Assembly (NCBI RefSeq): GCF_932526225.1
Contig: NC_064036.1
Span: forward strand, 15,369,181-15,433,180
DNA length: 64,000 nucleotides
Direction: 5' to 3'
From: Nematostella vectensis
Lineage: Eukaryota; Cnidaria; Anthozoa; Actiniaria; Edwardsiidae
Below the pieces are notes generated by a model. It saw only the letters and a list, made by a program, of their open reading frames with translations. It made no database searches and had not been told where the DNA came from. Below, piece after piece: positions 1-13,200 of the stretch. The position numbers were made by a program, and so were the translations under genes. Each line of letters begins with the position of its first letter. Positions within the stretch are counted from its first letter, which is position 1.

Positions 1-451
1 TGATTGGGTGTAAAGTTTGCATGGCGCAAGCACCTGATTGGCTGTAAAGTTTGCATGGCGCAAGCAACTTATTGGATGTAAAGTTTGCATGGCGCAAGCA
101 CCTGATTGGGTGTAAAGTTTGCATGGCGCAAGCACCTGATTGGGTGTAAAGTTTGCATGGCGCAAGCACCTGATTGGCTGTAAAGTTTGCATGGCGCAAG
201 CACCTGATTGTATGTAAAGTTTGCATGGCGCAAGCACCTGATTGGCTATAACATTTGCATGATTTACGCACATGATTGGGTATAACATTTGCACGATTTA
301 CGCACCTGATTGGCTATAACATTTGCATGATGTACGCACCTGATTGGCTATAACATTTGCATGATTTACGCACCTGATTGGCTATAACATTTGCATGATG
401 TACGCACCTGATTGGCTATAAAAGTTGCATGATGTACGCACCTGATTGGCT
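1..451. repeat. 34-bp minisatellite, about 13 copies, containing a splice donor in each unit
   Basis: Units such as TGATTGGCTATAACATTTGC(ATGATTTACGCACC) repeat every 34 bp in two subtypes (TGGCGCAAG and TGATTTACG variants). On the minus strand each unit holds CCAATCAG|GTGCGT or GTGCTT, the same bases as the end and donor of the exon at 442-535. The first unit therefore overlaps the real exon edge. The + strand units also carry ATTTGCAT (octamer-like) in the proximal copies and ATTGG (CCAAT). Confidence 0.95.
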
Positions 452-3400
452 GTCCGTACGACTCGGTCGTCGTAGCGTTCTTGTGACTTGGCAATGCGCA
501 CCATCCGCCGAATGCCTGTGGTCTTACGCAGGATCCTGGAGATACAAAAGTACTGTTAGAACCGCGAATTAATTTCTGGTATTGGCTATGCTACGAATAC
601 ATCACTTCATAAAGAAAAGGGCTGATACATGATGAATGGGGATGGCATATTCCAGTGGGTTTTGTAAAAATGTTATAGGTCAACCATTTTTTAAATCACG
701 CTGTTAAAGGCAATGTACCACCTCGGTACGAGCGTCGGGATACGTCTCTTAATACACTCACACATATGAATCTAAAACCGCGGGCAATCGATAAATATCC
801 TTATATAGCTTTGTTAACTTATAGAATTCTTATCTTCCCTAGTTTCGTCTCCTAAACACATATATCAATAACATATTTTTCCTTTCCAGTTTAGGGACAA
901 GTTTCGTTTTCTTAGCACAATATCAACTTGATATAAACTTGATTGTTGTTATTGTTTCGAGGTATTTTACCCACATACAACAACACACGTGTGCGTGATA
1001 CTAATTTAAGCAGTGTCACTCAGTGAGTATCAGGCTTAAATTGTTTTTTTCTTAAAATCAGTCAAATCAATTAATATATGGCAAAGAGTTCAAGTTTAAA
1101 TCCCCCAAGCGCACTTAAGGCTGGGTGTGCCAATCAGATTTTTTGCGATATCAACCAAGAAAGCGTGGGAAAAAGAAAGTCAGGACAACAACTAATGCCC
1201 CTTGCCCATTATAGTATCAGTAGATGTGTCAAGTTTGCGATAAAAGTTTAGGTTTAACAATATCGTTATTTTGAGATTTTATTAAAAATACTGTTAAAGT
1301 CCGCAAGTAGGAACCTAGAATTTAAGTACTCATTAGGGTAGAATGTTCTTGTTATAAAACATTTACGTAAAAACCTGTTTAGCCTAAAATGTGTAATAGT
1401 TTCTTAATAAAAAATAGTTATAAATAAATAAATTGCCACATTAAATAATCTAGGTTCACAAAAAAAATAATACCATGAAATGCTTATACAATTTATAATA
1501 AGAATTTATTTCGATTTATATTTTATATAAACCGTTATTATATCTCATGTTATTATATGTAATGTTTTTTTTTACGTTTAACATTTTAGGGATGGCTACA
1601 CCATGGTGAGAAATTCACAGAATTTACCATCAATTTACCATCCTTATTAATGCGTTGCAATATTAGAGCCTTGACCTTGACCTTAGCAGCAATGTGCGCG
1701 GGTTATTTTGATGACCGCTGGCTATAACGGTTATGCCATATCGCGACACGGCAGATGAGTATAATAGAAACCAGGTGATCAATTTAAGTAGTTGTAGCCC
1801 TGTGAATTTCAGCACTGAATCTATCCTGGAATGTTTTATCAACCAAACTACGCACTTTGGGTAGAAATAAAATATGAAAAATATAGTAGAGCATGAAAAA
1901 TGCAGCATGTGAAACGGCTATAACTTTTCTCCCAATATTTCCAGATTTCAGCAAGGGAGAAGAAACAATAATTCGCTGGGTTGATCATCATATGATCGAC
2001 ACGTGATTAGTACGGTGATCATGTGATCTACACGTGATTAGTACCGTGATCATATGATCTACACGTGACTAGTACGGTGATCATACGATCTACACGTGAC
2101 TAGTACGGTGATCATATAATCGACACTTGATTAGTACGCTAAGCACATGATCGATCCACACCTTAGTTCAGCGCGCACGTGACCGACGCGTGATGTTTTT
2201 TTGTTACTAGTACTTACTTGGCGTTCTTCTCGCTTTTCTGGCCCAGCTGGTACAGCGCACACATGATTGACACGATGGTAGCGTCGTTTATGACACGAGG
2301 CTCACGAGGTTCACCGGTCGGCAGGCGATTCACCAGGGGCCCTGTGCCTTTCTCGCCTGTAATGACAAAAAAATGTCATGCACGATGACTGTAATTGTTG
2401 GTGCCAACTAGGTACAGGGGCAAACAAAACTGTTGTCTAGCGTCGTACATTGTCCGCCTACTTACCAATAATCCTCTTGTTCTCGCGGTCCACTGACAGG
2501 TTCCTCAGCAATATGGCAGACGCGCGGATAGTCGGGTCGTAGTCGATCCTCAGCAGGCTGATCACATTCGGTATGACTTGCTCGCGTCTCGTATCACCGC
2601 GGATCTTGATGGCCCACTGAACCACAAAGATGTTACGTCAGATGTCAGGAAGAAAAGATAAGAGAGCCACTGAGCACAAAGATGTAACGTCAGATGTCAG
2701 AAGTTAGGCAAGAGAGGTCAAAACAGCCAACCGAAGTATAAAGATGTGATGTAAGGGAATATTGCTAAGAGAAGTAAAGAGACTATTGGAACACAAAGAT
2801 ATGTCAGCTATCAGGAAGATTGGGAAGAAAAGTCTAGAAAGCTAACTGGACACTGCAAAGAAGTTATGGCGATTGCCAGGCAGAGAGGGAGGACTCATCT
2901 GCTCAGCATAATTTTTATTGTCCAAATTTCACTAACCACAGACCAAGCAGGGCCCGATAGAACGCAGCTCCGACAATCGTTTGATTTACCGACAATCAGC
3001 CCTTAATTCTCTGGATGACAACCAGCCCAACAAATAATTGCGTGTGAACCCGTCCTTAATGCTCTGGCTGACAATCAGCCCAACAAATAATTGCGTGTGA
3101 ACCCGTCCTTAATGCTCTGGCTGACAACCAGCCCAACAAATAATTGCGTGTGAACCCGTCCTTAATGCTCTGGCTGACAATCAGCCCAACAAATAATTGC
3201 GTGTGAACCCGTCCTTAATGCTCTGGCTCCAACAAATCATTGCGTGTGAATCCGCCCTCAATGCCTTGGCTGACAATCTAACAAATCGTCACGTGTAGAC
3301 CCGTCTTGTGGTTACCTTCCACGAGCATGCTGTCAGGTTATGCAAGGCACCAGCAGATCCCTCCAAGGTCTCGTTATTCTTCGCGTTCTTCAGAAGGATG

Positions 3401-6400
3401 AAGTACTGTTGCACGGTGGTACCTTGGTACAGAAGGGCTGCGCCCTGTGCAGGTCCCTGCGAGGTGGGAGGTCAATTAGGATAGAGAAAAAAGTACGTGC
3501 TTAAGGGCTAGACAAGGACTGCATAGGTCCCTGATAAGGGAATTAAAATTTCTAGAGATAAGTACGGGCTAGAGGGGCACGACAAGGACTGCATAGTTAG
3601 GTTTCTGGTAAGTGAATTAGGATATCTAGAGAAATGACTACCTGGATCTTCCCTGAATTTAATACGTTATTGATGAACAAAATAAAATTATTGCACGCCT
3701 TGTCGCCATCCTGGTGACAAACTAATGTCTTTTATTAATTTATTAATTAATGGTATCTATATTAATTTCAATTCGCTACGAAAAATGGCAAAGTATTTCC
3801 AAATGATACAATAAACCGCCTTCTTTTTTTTACTAAGATTTTTTGGGTGCAGAATTTTACCTTATTAGTCATGGGACTCATATCAGAGTTCTTCGCGTTT
3901 TTCTTCTTCTTCTTGCTCTTGCCGCCTCCGCAGCCCGCAAAGCATCCTTGGCTCTGCTGTTCCTTAACCACGGCCTTGTCCAGTTGGACTTCGTCATCTG
4001 TGTGGATGTCTCGGTCGAGTTCGCTCTCGAGTCGGTACGATAAGTTACGCATCGTACATACACAGTTCTCCACACACTTTAGGAAGGATAAAAAAAGAAC
4101 CGTGTTACGGCATACACAGAATCCTACACAAGGAGTAAAAGAACCAATTTAATAAAAGCAATGGGCATAAACATACACACTTTCCTTGAAACTTTTTTAA
4201 AACATTCGGGACGAGAGAAAAGCACGTTACCATGCAGAGTTCCCATTCGGGAATGGAATGGAGGCCATTCAACCCATTCTGCTACCTGTAGCAAAATGAC
4301 TCGAATGCCATTCTGAACATTCTCTACCAACCATTCCCATTACAGAATGATAGGGAAAAAAACGCGCCCTAACTCTTATTCCTCAGCGCAGTATAGAGCA
4401 CACGCATGTCGAGTAAGTCACCGACTCAGACAAACAGTTATCAGCACACTGAGAGCTAGGGATAAGGATGGTAAACTACCATCAGGGGTCTGTACTTTGA
4501 GTAGAAAGCTTAGGTACTGTAACATTATTTCAAAGATATACATATTGGTTATACGGAATTCCCTTTTATAGCACAAACGGGTACCGTACTATCTGTTGTT
4601 TCTATCTGAATTTATCTCCAATGCTTAAAGCCAGCGGGAAGCATACTATATTAAAGGCAATATAAAACAAAACTGGATCCAGGCCAGGCCAGCCCAGGCC
4701 AGGCCAGGCCAGGCCAGGCCAGGCCAGGCCAGGCCAGGCAAGGCAAGGCAAGGCAAGGCAAGGCAAGGCAAGGCAAGGCAAGGCAAGGCAAGGCAAGGCA
4801 AGGCAAGGCAAGGCAAGGCAAGGCAAGGCAAGGCAAGGCAAGGCAAGGCAAGGCAAGGCAAGGCAAGGCAAGGCAAGGCAAGGCAAGGCAAGGCAAGGCA
4901 AGGCAAGGCAAGGCAAGGCAAGGCAAGGCAAGGCAAGGCAAGGCAAGGCAAGGCAAGGCAAGGCAAGGCAAGGCAAGGCAAGGCAAGGCAAGGCAAGGCA
5001 AGGCAAGGCAAGGCAAGGCAAGGCAAGGCAAGGCAAGGCAAGGCAAGGCAAGGCAAGGCAAGGCAAGGCAAGGCAAGGCAAGGCAAGGCAAAATGACTTC
5101 CCTGAATGTGCATGATCCCTCACCTCGTCGTTCCAGTTCTTGTTTTTTACGGACGTCCTGATGATCCAAACGAGACAGTCAATCAAGTACTCCTCATTAC
5201 GCATATCTTCCCGAGCCTGCAGTCCAGCGGATGACAGGTTACGCACTATGCGCGTCGCATGTCTTAGCAGCTCAGACCACTGACCGTCCATCTTAGGTGG
5301 ATCGCGCTGAGCGACATTTCGATCCCAGCCGGAGTACGTCTTGATGATTATGATGACGAGCATGTGTAGACACAGCCTTAGGATGCGCAGGCGAAGGGTC
5401 TGTAAAACAAAGCCAAGTTCGCATGACTATTGGTCGGCGCTGCTACGCTCCACGATAAACAATTAGTTTTATGCAGCTTATAATAAATATGTAGTGAGCT
5501 GAGATATACATCAAAACAAAAAGGTTAAGAACGACATTCAATAAACGTGTATTGATGCAGTAGATAAAAAGTCATCATTTTACATACCACGAGAATAGAG
5601 AGATTTCTTAGCACGACAAGAACAGCAGACCGGTGCTAAAACAAATTAAATAAAACAAATGATGAAAAATGATTCCTAGGTATAATGACACATGGTCGAT
5701 AGAAGATTGTAGGAATGTCTTGGCAGCTAAACGACCGATTGAATAATATCACAGATAAATAAGAAAAACAACATAAACGTATCGAAGAATAGACTTACCT
5801 CAGGCTTGTCTGATCTTTGTAGCATTTCTATTAATTTTTCAATGCCATCGCAGTCTGCAATTTCCAGCTGAAAAAAACAGAGTCATTAAAAGAAAGCAAT
5901 TGACAATTTTTAAAAACCCTTGAAGTCAACCGTACTACAATGGTATAGTTAGTGTATTCTACATTAGAAAATAGCTTCAATAGTGGCGATAGGCCGACAC
6001 AAAAGATTCTCCTACTCATGTATTCCAAGTATTAAACTATTACGACGATTCTTGCATTTGAAAATCGTTCTTAGAGTTAACAGAGTCGTTAAAATTGCAG
6101 TAAAGCACTCTCGACAAGGGAAGCACAGCCAGACTATAACCCGCCAATTCACTATAATGAGGTCCCTAGGGTATCCAGTCGTTCCCTCCCCATATAGTTT
6201 TTACAAAGCTGTAGCCTCATAGCACAAGTGTTTCATAACTCTGATTCCCTTTACCATTTAAAAGGACAATTTTGTTAAAATAACTTGACATGCTTATTTT
6301 ACCATGTACTGGTCGCTCTTAGTACCAGAAGGCAGCGCGCAAGAGGCCTCGTCATTATGGGATCATTCTTGATCACTATGGCATTATTCTAGAAACCATT

Positions 6401-7222
6401 CTGGGACCATTCTGGAAATCACTCTAAGATTATTCTAGGAACCATTCTGGGACCATTCTGGAAATCACTCTAAGATTATTCAAGGAACCATTCTGGGACC
6501 ATTCTGGGAATCACTCTAAGATTATTCTAGGAACCATTCTGGGATCATTCTGGGAATCATTCTGAGACAATTTTGGGATCATTATGGTAAAGTAACTTAA
6601 TACGTTTCAGCTCACCTTGTTCTGGTCGCTCTTAGTACCAGAAGACAGGTTTCTCAGCACGCACGCGGCGGCGAACCTGACCTGGTCATTCTGGTGACTC
6701 AGGCAACGCACGACAATCGGGATTCCGCCGAGGATTCTACAAGGTAAGATAAATTCTAAGAACGTTTCTAGGAAAAGAGACAATGAAAACACAGGAAGGT
6801 TGATCATCAAATGCAGTATTTTGGACGTCAAGTAACAGGCGATCATCGATCAAGTATGACAATTTCTTGGAATATTTTCTAAGAATGACGTCAAAGAAAA
6901 ATCATTTGTAAAGTAAGAGATGAAAGGCAGTGTTACTTATTGCTTATAGGAAAGGTGAACTTTATTATAAATTAATATACAACAATCTATTGGTAGTCTA
7001 GGAATTGCAACTTAATCACCAAGACTAGAATGGCATGGAGTCCACCTCGTAAAACACGCTCATGTTAATACCAGTACGATGGCTTTATTTACCTGACTTT
7101 GTTCTTGACGTCGTCGTCGTTGTAGCACAAGTGTTGCAGGTAGAACCCGGCGTGGATCATCTTATCCACGTTACCTGACTGCATGTAGTCCAGCAAGTCA
7201 GGGATATCCGGCATCTGGCTCT
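442..7222 (-). CDS. p120/delta-catenin-type armadillo domain of the fusion protein (C-terminus off window)
   Basis: Ten exons: 7093-7222, 6616-6736, 5799-5867, 5588-5635, 5124-5399, 3861-4076, 3316-3456, 2466-2616, 2218-2356 and 442-535. Recognisable p120 landmarks in order are YLQHLCYNDDDVK, ILGGIP with LRNLSS, NCDG-like DCDGIEKLIEML, VVLRNLS, YSGWDRN, VENCVCTMRNLSYRL, an insert loop with CFAGCGGGKSKKKKK (compare the basic insert loop of p120), SAGALHNLTA, SAILLRNLSVDRENK and the start of the last repeat (KILRKTTGIRRMV). The Lys after YLQHLCY that p120 uses for cadherin binding is kept. The Trp of the family LWNLSS motif is replaced by Arg. The family links cadherins to Rho regulation. The last repeats and tail lie beyond the left edge. 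Confidence 0.88.
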
Positions 7223-10200
7223 CTGCCACAATAAGATACGAGTCGGAGGTGAGACGTTAGCATTCAGTAATGAGCAAGTGTGAATCATATGGTAAGGCGG
7301 ACTATATGGGGTGAGGGGTGCATGAAGGCATAAGTACTTGGTAATGGACAATGGTGGATAGTACGCTCGAACAAGCACTAAGGCAGACTATATGAGGGGA
7401 GTGGGAAGGTGTCAGCACTTGGTAATAGACAATGGTGGATAGTACGCTCGAACAAGCACTAAGGCAGACTATATGAGGGGAGTGGGAAGGTGTCAGCACT
7501 TAGTAAAGAGACTTAGTAATACCATCGTACACAATTACAAAGGCGAAAAACGCAGTTGGGAAAGAGATAAAGGGATTAGGCAAGGCCGCTATAGCTAAAG
7601 GCTAGAGATACACATTTTTACAATTTTTACAACTTCAAAATCGGGTATTCCTACTTTTACTTTTACAAATTGAATATGAATTTGTAGCCGCATTGTTGAT
7701 AAATAACTCACCTAACTGGCAGTAAGTCCATGAATCTGTTGGATACAAAAAGAAGAAATGTAGTTGAAGTATATAAACTTGTAAGTACTAAAATAAGTGA
7801 TACAGGTTAAAAAGGAAAAAAAAAAAGACCTTACCGAGTGGTATGTCGATGGGTGTTGGGTCAGGTCCACCGATCCATCTGTTGTTCTTGAATACGTAAC
7901 GCTCCTTTCTTGCGATGTGATAGACGACAATCTCGTCAAGAAGCCAGCGAGGTCGCGAGCCGCGGTTATCATGACCGACACGGAATGTGCGCAGCTAAGG
8001 AGAAAGTTATTACAGTAAGTTAAACAGTCCTTCTCAAATCAAAACAGCCAGAACAATGGGAAATGTATAAAACTAGGGGGAAAGGGTGGGGAATCTATAT
8101 ATTCTTAGCTCAAAACAATTAAGAACTGGAGATGTAAACTAATGAGGTCTCTAGGTAAATCAAACCACCCAATCCAGAAACGAGAAGTTCGTACAGTGTA
8201 GTAAAGAGCAAGACAGCTTTTATTGGACTGTATGTGGCCTTGTTATGCTTGTGTACACTTAAGGCTTCGAGGACACAATGTGTTTCCGGGATGTTACCTC
8301 GTTTAGCTACTCAAGGAGTGACTGTTGAAGGCGCAAAAATCTTGGCAGAAACACTAAAGCTAGAGGAATGTTTCTTTAAACTTTTTCCTCGTTCAGAAGG
8401 GGATTTCAGTTGGAGGCGTACAAGAAATTGATCTTGTATACGAAGATCTGAGAATTGTTCAACACAAGAAACCATGCCAAAATCCTTACAAATAAATCCA
8501 GAGTAAAATAAAGTGGCAACTTAGCACGGTCCGGAGGGAGGGGTGTACCACTGTAGAACATATTTGAGTGACTGCGGTTGTTTAACATTTAATCGGAAAT
8601 TAAGGAGTGAGATCCCTTTCCGGAATGCCATCATGGTAAGAAATAGTTTCCTATATTCCGGATTTTCCGGGATGACTTGTGTACCATTTGCATCTCTACC
8701 CAGAAATTCTACTTTTGGGGTCCCGGGGAATAGTGGCCGATGGGGGCCTCGGTCAAATATTCTATGGAAAACTGCAAATGGTATGCGATTTTCTGGAATT
8801 TCTGGTCTCCCCGGTGAAAGTTGACTACCTCTCAAGCAATTCCACATTTTCCGGAATTTTTCCAGTGGGAGGAATCTGTACCATTTAACAAAATAACCGG
8901 AATTTCAGATTCAATGGTAAACAACCTGCACGATATACCTTGCCTACATCCTTGGCCTGGATGCGGAACCTGTCCGTCTGTCCTTGTTGGAAATGCATGG
9001 CGTCTTTGTTTTCGCCGAGGTCTATCTCGCGCGTGTCCCCATTATCACCTATCATCTGACAGTACACGCTGCAGTCCGTACCCGCTCCGGGCTCATCTGC
9101 CGTCTTAAATTCGAGCTCGTAGTCGGTATCTATAGTTTAAATGGTCATTTAATTTGATTATTCAGTCATTGTTGGTATTAGTTGTTGGGCTAGCCCAGTC
9201 AACTTCTAATATTTTGCACACACAGTGGCCGTACATCTAAAGCAGGGTTTTCACTAGCGAAGAGAGTTGAGACTGGAAAATTAAAGCGGAGAGCTTAGTT
9301 ATCAGAAACGTAAGGAGCAGAGAAAGAAAAAAAAAAAAAGAAAGCGTTATTTTTCTTCCTTCTCTCCCATCTGTACTTGGGTAGTTTACGCGCTGACTTT
9401 CCCGCACGCGTAACATCTGAATATCCGCTTTCTTTGCTAGTGTAAATAGGCCTTAAAGAAAGTCAAATTGTTAAGAAGTGGGGATATTTTTTAGACAAGA
9501 GTCGATTCACATGTGTCTTACCTTCAAGCTCCATATCGCCGAAATCTGTATTAAGAGTGCCCTGTATTGGTCTCGCAGACTCCGCCTCGTTTTGAACTTC
9601 TTCCATAATTGGCATTTCCTCAACAGGTCCCTTGTCGCCTCCTGTTAGGGACATAGGGGAAAGATGCATTTGTGAGCGCTAAGGTGAATCCATGCATGGG
9701 GTGCTCTTTTAGCCATTCTGCAGGGCTCAATCAGTTGAAATAACACGGAATAATGCATAAAATTATTTAATTTGTTACAAAGCGCTTGATATTATATATA
9801 TAAGATCCAAACAGAAACAAAGTCTTATACTTCTTCTATATAGCTTCTTCTTTTCGACCGATGTATATGGATATTTTTTTCTCTCAATTGGTATCTTGTT
9901 CGGATGACTAAAAGGCCGCCGACAGAGATATTTAGAAAGTCTAATAACTTGCCTGGATAAAGGACCGTCTCTGTCTCGTCTTTGCCGTTGACCACTGCCA
10001 ACCAACGCCCGCATTTAAACACGTAGTGCTCGTTGCGTGACGGGATATCTACATGGACCTCCTCTAGCAGCCACGGCGGGTCCACACCAGTGTTATTATG
10101 ACCGATTACCATTCTGTTTAGCTGGGGGAGGAGTAGAGAGTGGCTTTATTTTCAACGACAAGTGGACGACGCAGAGTAAGAGGTTGGATTGATGGTGTGA

Positions 10201-13200
10201 TTTGCGTCCTGATGCAGGGGGGGGGGGGGGGGGATGTAGGTAGCGGTAAGTAAGAAACAAATTCCGAAGAGTGTTTAAACATATTGCTAACCCTCAAGAG
10301 GTCTCACCCTTTGTTCCATTTGCACTACTGAGGGCTCGATAAACGGATACCGACCCCAAATTCACAACTACAAACTGTATACCTACTGCGGTAGAGCATA
10401 GTGACTTACTTTTCCGACGTCTGCTGTTTGCACGACAAACTTGTCAGCTCGCCCACGCTCGAATCTCTTGAATCTCTCGTCAGCGAGGATAATGTCAGAA
10501 GTCTCTCCCTTATCACCATACAGACGGAAGTACACCTTGGACTCGGTCCCGGCGTTTGGCTTGTCCGCCGTCAGGATAGTGAGGTGGTAGTAGACTTCTA
10601 CATGCGGTAGAACATAGATAACAGTGTAATGAAAATGCGTATAGTAGTAATTTAAAGGGGCTTAATAACGCTGGTCATGTAGCAAAAGAGGAGAACTCAA
10701 AGACTTCTACTTCCTCACGTCGTAGGAATGTACGGTTCCTTATTAACATTGAAGTACCCATGAGGTAACACTTAAAGCCGCATTGTCACCAGTTTACTTC
10801 CGGTCGATTACGTAACAATCTCCGATGATTTTTAACGGAAAACGCGAAAAGTGTTTCAAAATATCGAAAGCAGTATGTCTATTGCAAGTTTCTTCGAGGA
10901 TGTGATTGATAATTTAGAGCGGATGGCATGTTAAATATCTCGGATTCTAATAGATTCTTTTGTCTTTTAAAGGTCGAGGTTTCCGTCGGACCTCCGGAAG
11001 TAAACTGGTGACAATGCGGCTTTAAGCTGACCTCGCCCTAGTACGTAAATCGCCCCTTTATGTGCAGTAACGCTACAAACAACTGTCATAGGACATATAG
11101 TCATACATCAGACATACAAGCGTAATAAAAGGGTTACAATGCGTAAAAAAATTCTTGAAGGGAAACAGTAATCCCTTCGAGCCCCAAACTCACCCTCTAC
11201 GTCGTCCGGTGCAGGCTGGCCGGGTAGAAGTTCTCTGACGATGACCATATTGTTCTCGTCCATTCCAAGCCAGCACCGACAAGGGAACACGGTCTCGTTA
11301 CCGAAATTGTCCAGGACTGTCACTTCCTCGACATACATGGTACGTCCTTTGCCACCTCCGTCATCGCCGAGACGGATCTTGTCGATCTGGAGAGGGAAGG
11401 ACCACAACAAAGAGAGCGTTTAGTTATGTTGATGGGGGAGATGACGAAGATGAAGTTACGGTGATGAGGAAGATGACGAAAAAATGATTATTTTAAGCTG
11501 AGATTGATGGTGATGATGTGTCAAAGTTACAAAACAGAGCGATTCTAAAACATCAAGTGAATATAGAAACGCTATCCATCGGTCCCTTCCCTCCCTCGAA
11601 ACACAGAGCGGACGATGACCCAAGCACTGGGAAGGAAGATATGCAGCATAACTTTGTGCCATTGAGACTTCCGAATTACAACAACAACGACATTGACAAC
11701 AATGACAACGCCGCTGACGTCAAAAACATGACAAAAACGACAATACAAATGCTGTCCTAACCCTAAAAAGTTGTCTGTCCGCTTAGTGGACCTCACCTTG
11801 CCCACGTCCGGACACTTGAGGGATATCCGATAGGTGTGGTCGGTCATGAAAACGTGAGACTGCTTGTAGCCGTCCCGTAACATGATCTTGCCAGTCTCAT
11901 CCTTATCGCCACCGACAACGAAATACGGGCTGACGCCAGGGTCGCGCACTTCGCCGATCTTTGCAACCACTGTGGAGCAAAGAACACCTTTGTTAGTTAC
12001 TTTTGTTCGTCATGGGAGAAAATATCCGGTAAAAATTATACTTTCTATTTGTTTTATACTTTTTTTTTACCGAAGTAAATAAAAATATGGTAAGAGCTTT
12101 CCAAAATCAGCTGATAGAAATTTGTTTTTTTTACACATTGTATATTGCTAAGATGACAAATAGTAAATTGCCTCTTTACTATTTCAAAAATTCCAAGATT
12201 TCCAAGAAATAACACATCCAAAAGTAAAAATATAAACAGCAAAAAGATTTTGAGACTCGGTCAGCACCTCCTTCATTTTTGTTTTCCTCTATTTTTTTAC
12301 TAATAAAATTGCTAAATATCCATAAAAAAATTTCCATATCCATAAATATGCACTGCTATTTTTTTTATGAAATGCATGTTCAGAAGTTTTAATACAATTA
12401 ATTGAAAAGCAGTGCAATTTGATGCAAACAATTTTATTACTGTAATTAAAGGTTTGAAAACTACCAAAGTACTATTATACATCATCACTTACCAGTGTAC
12501 ACATTTTCCTTGGAGGGCTCTGGATCTAGGAGACAAGAAGAAGCGTAAGATACAAACAGGATAAAGTACTTGAGTCCAGTGCGGTAACCAAGACCAGTTT
12601 GACCCCAATGCAGTGAAGTCAGACCTAACATCTTCTCATGGTGGCAAATTTAGATGCCCAATTAGCTTGGCTGAATAGTAGGTAGTAGCACTTGAACAAT
12701 AGTTTAAATGTAAACCCAGATGAATTTTGGAATTAGTCGACACCTATTCCCACCTACCTTTCTCCAAGTCTGAGTAATGCGATAACGACGTTTTAGTTCT
12801 CATTTGAGGATCTTTTCGTGAGATTCCAGTATTACTTATACGATCAAAAGTTTGTAAAATCAGGGTTACAAACGCTTGCCTTCATCGGGTAGATAAGGAT
12901 GAAGTCGTTTAAGGCGCTTACTTTGATATGGTAATGAGGAGATCATTGCGGTAAAGCAGAAACGTAGATGGTTTTACTGGCGTCAAGGTCAGGAGGAGAC
13001 ACTGAATCTCACCTAGCTCTAGGATCGCGTCTGGGTCGGACTGCAGCAACCACTTTCTGCAAGTGAACACATACTGCTCCATCTTTGCCGGGATGTCAAT
13101 CACGACTTTGTCCAGGAGCCAACCAGGCCGGACGCCCGCGTTATCACGACTGACGCGGATTCGGGTAAGCTGCAAGATAAATCACTCGTACGTGTTGACG

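Noticed and set aside
1-451. Possible CRISPR-like array
   Set aside because: The 34-bp units are contiguous with no unique spacers, and this is an animal genome; it is a minisatellite.
4602-5363. Long minus-strand frames rich in LALPC repeats
   Set aside because: The repeat part is the pentanucleotide satellite in an intron. Only the first part (5124-5399) is a real exon.
8521-8847. 108-codon minus frame (PEIPENRIPF...) and its + strand counterparts
   Set aside because: Open on both strands, intronic and rich in repeated CCGGAA words; it looks like an interspersed repeat.
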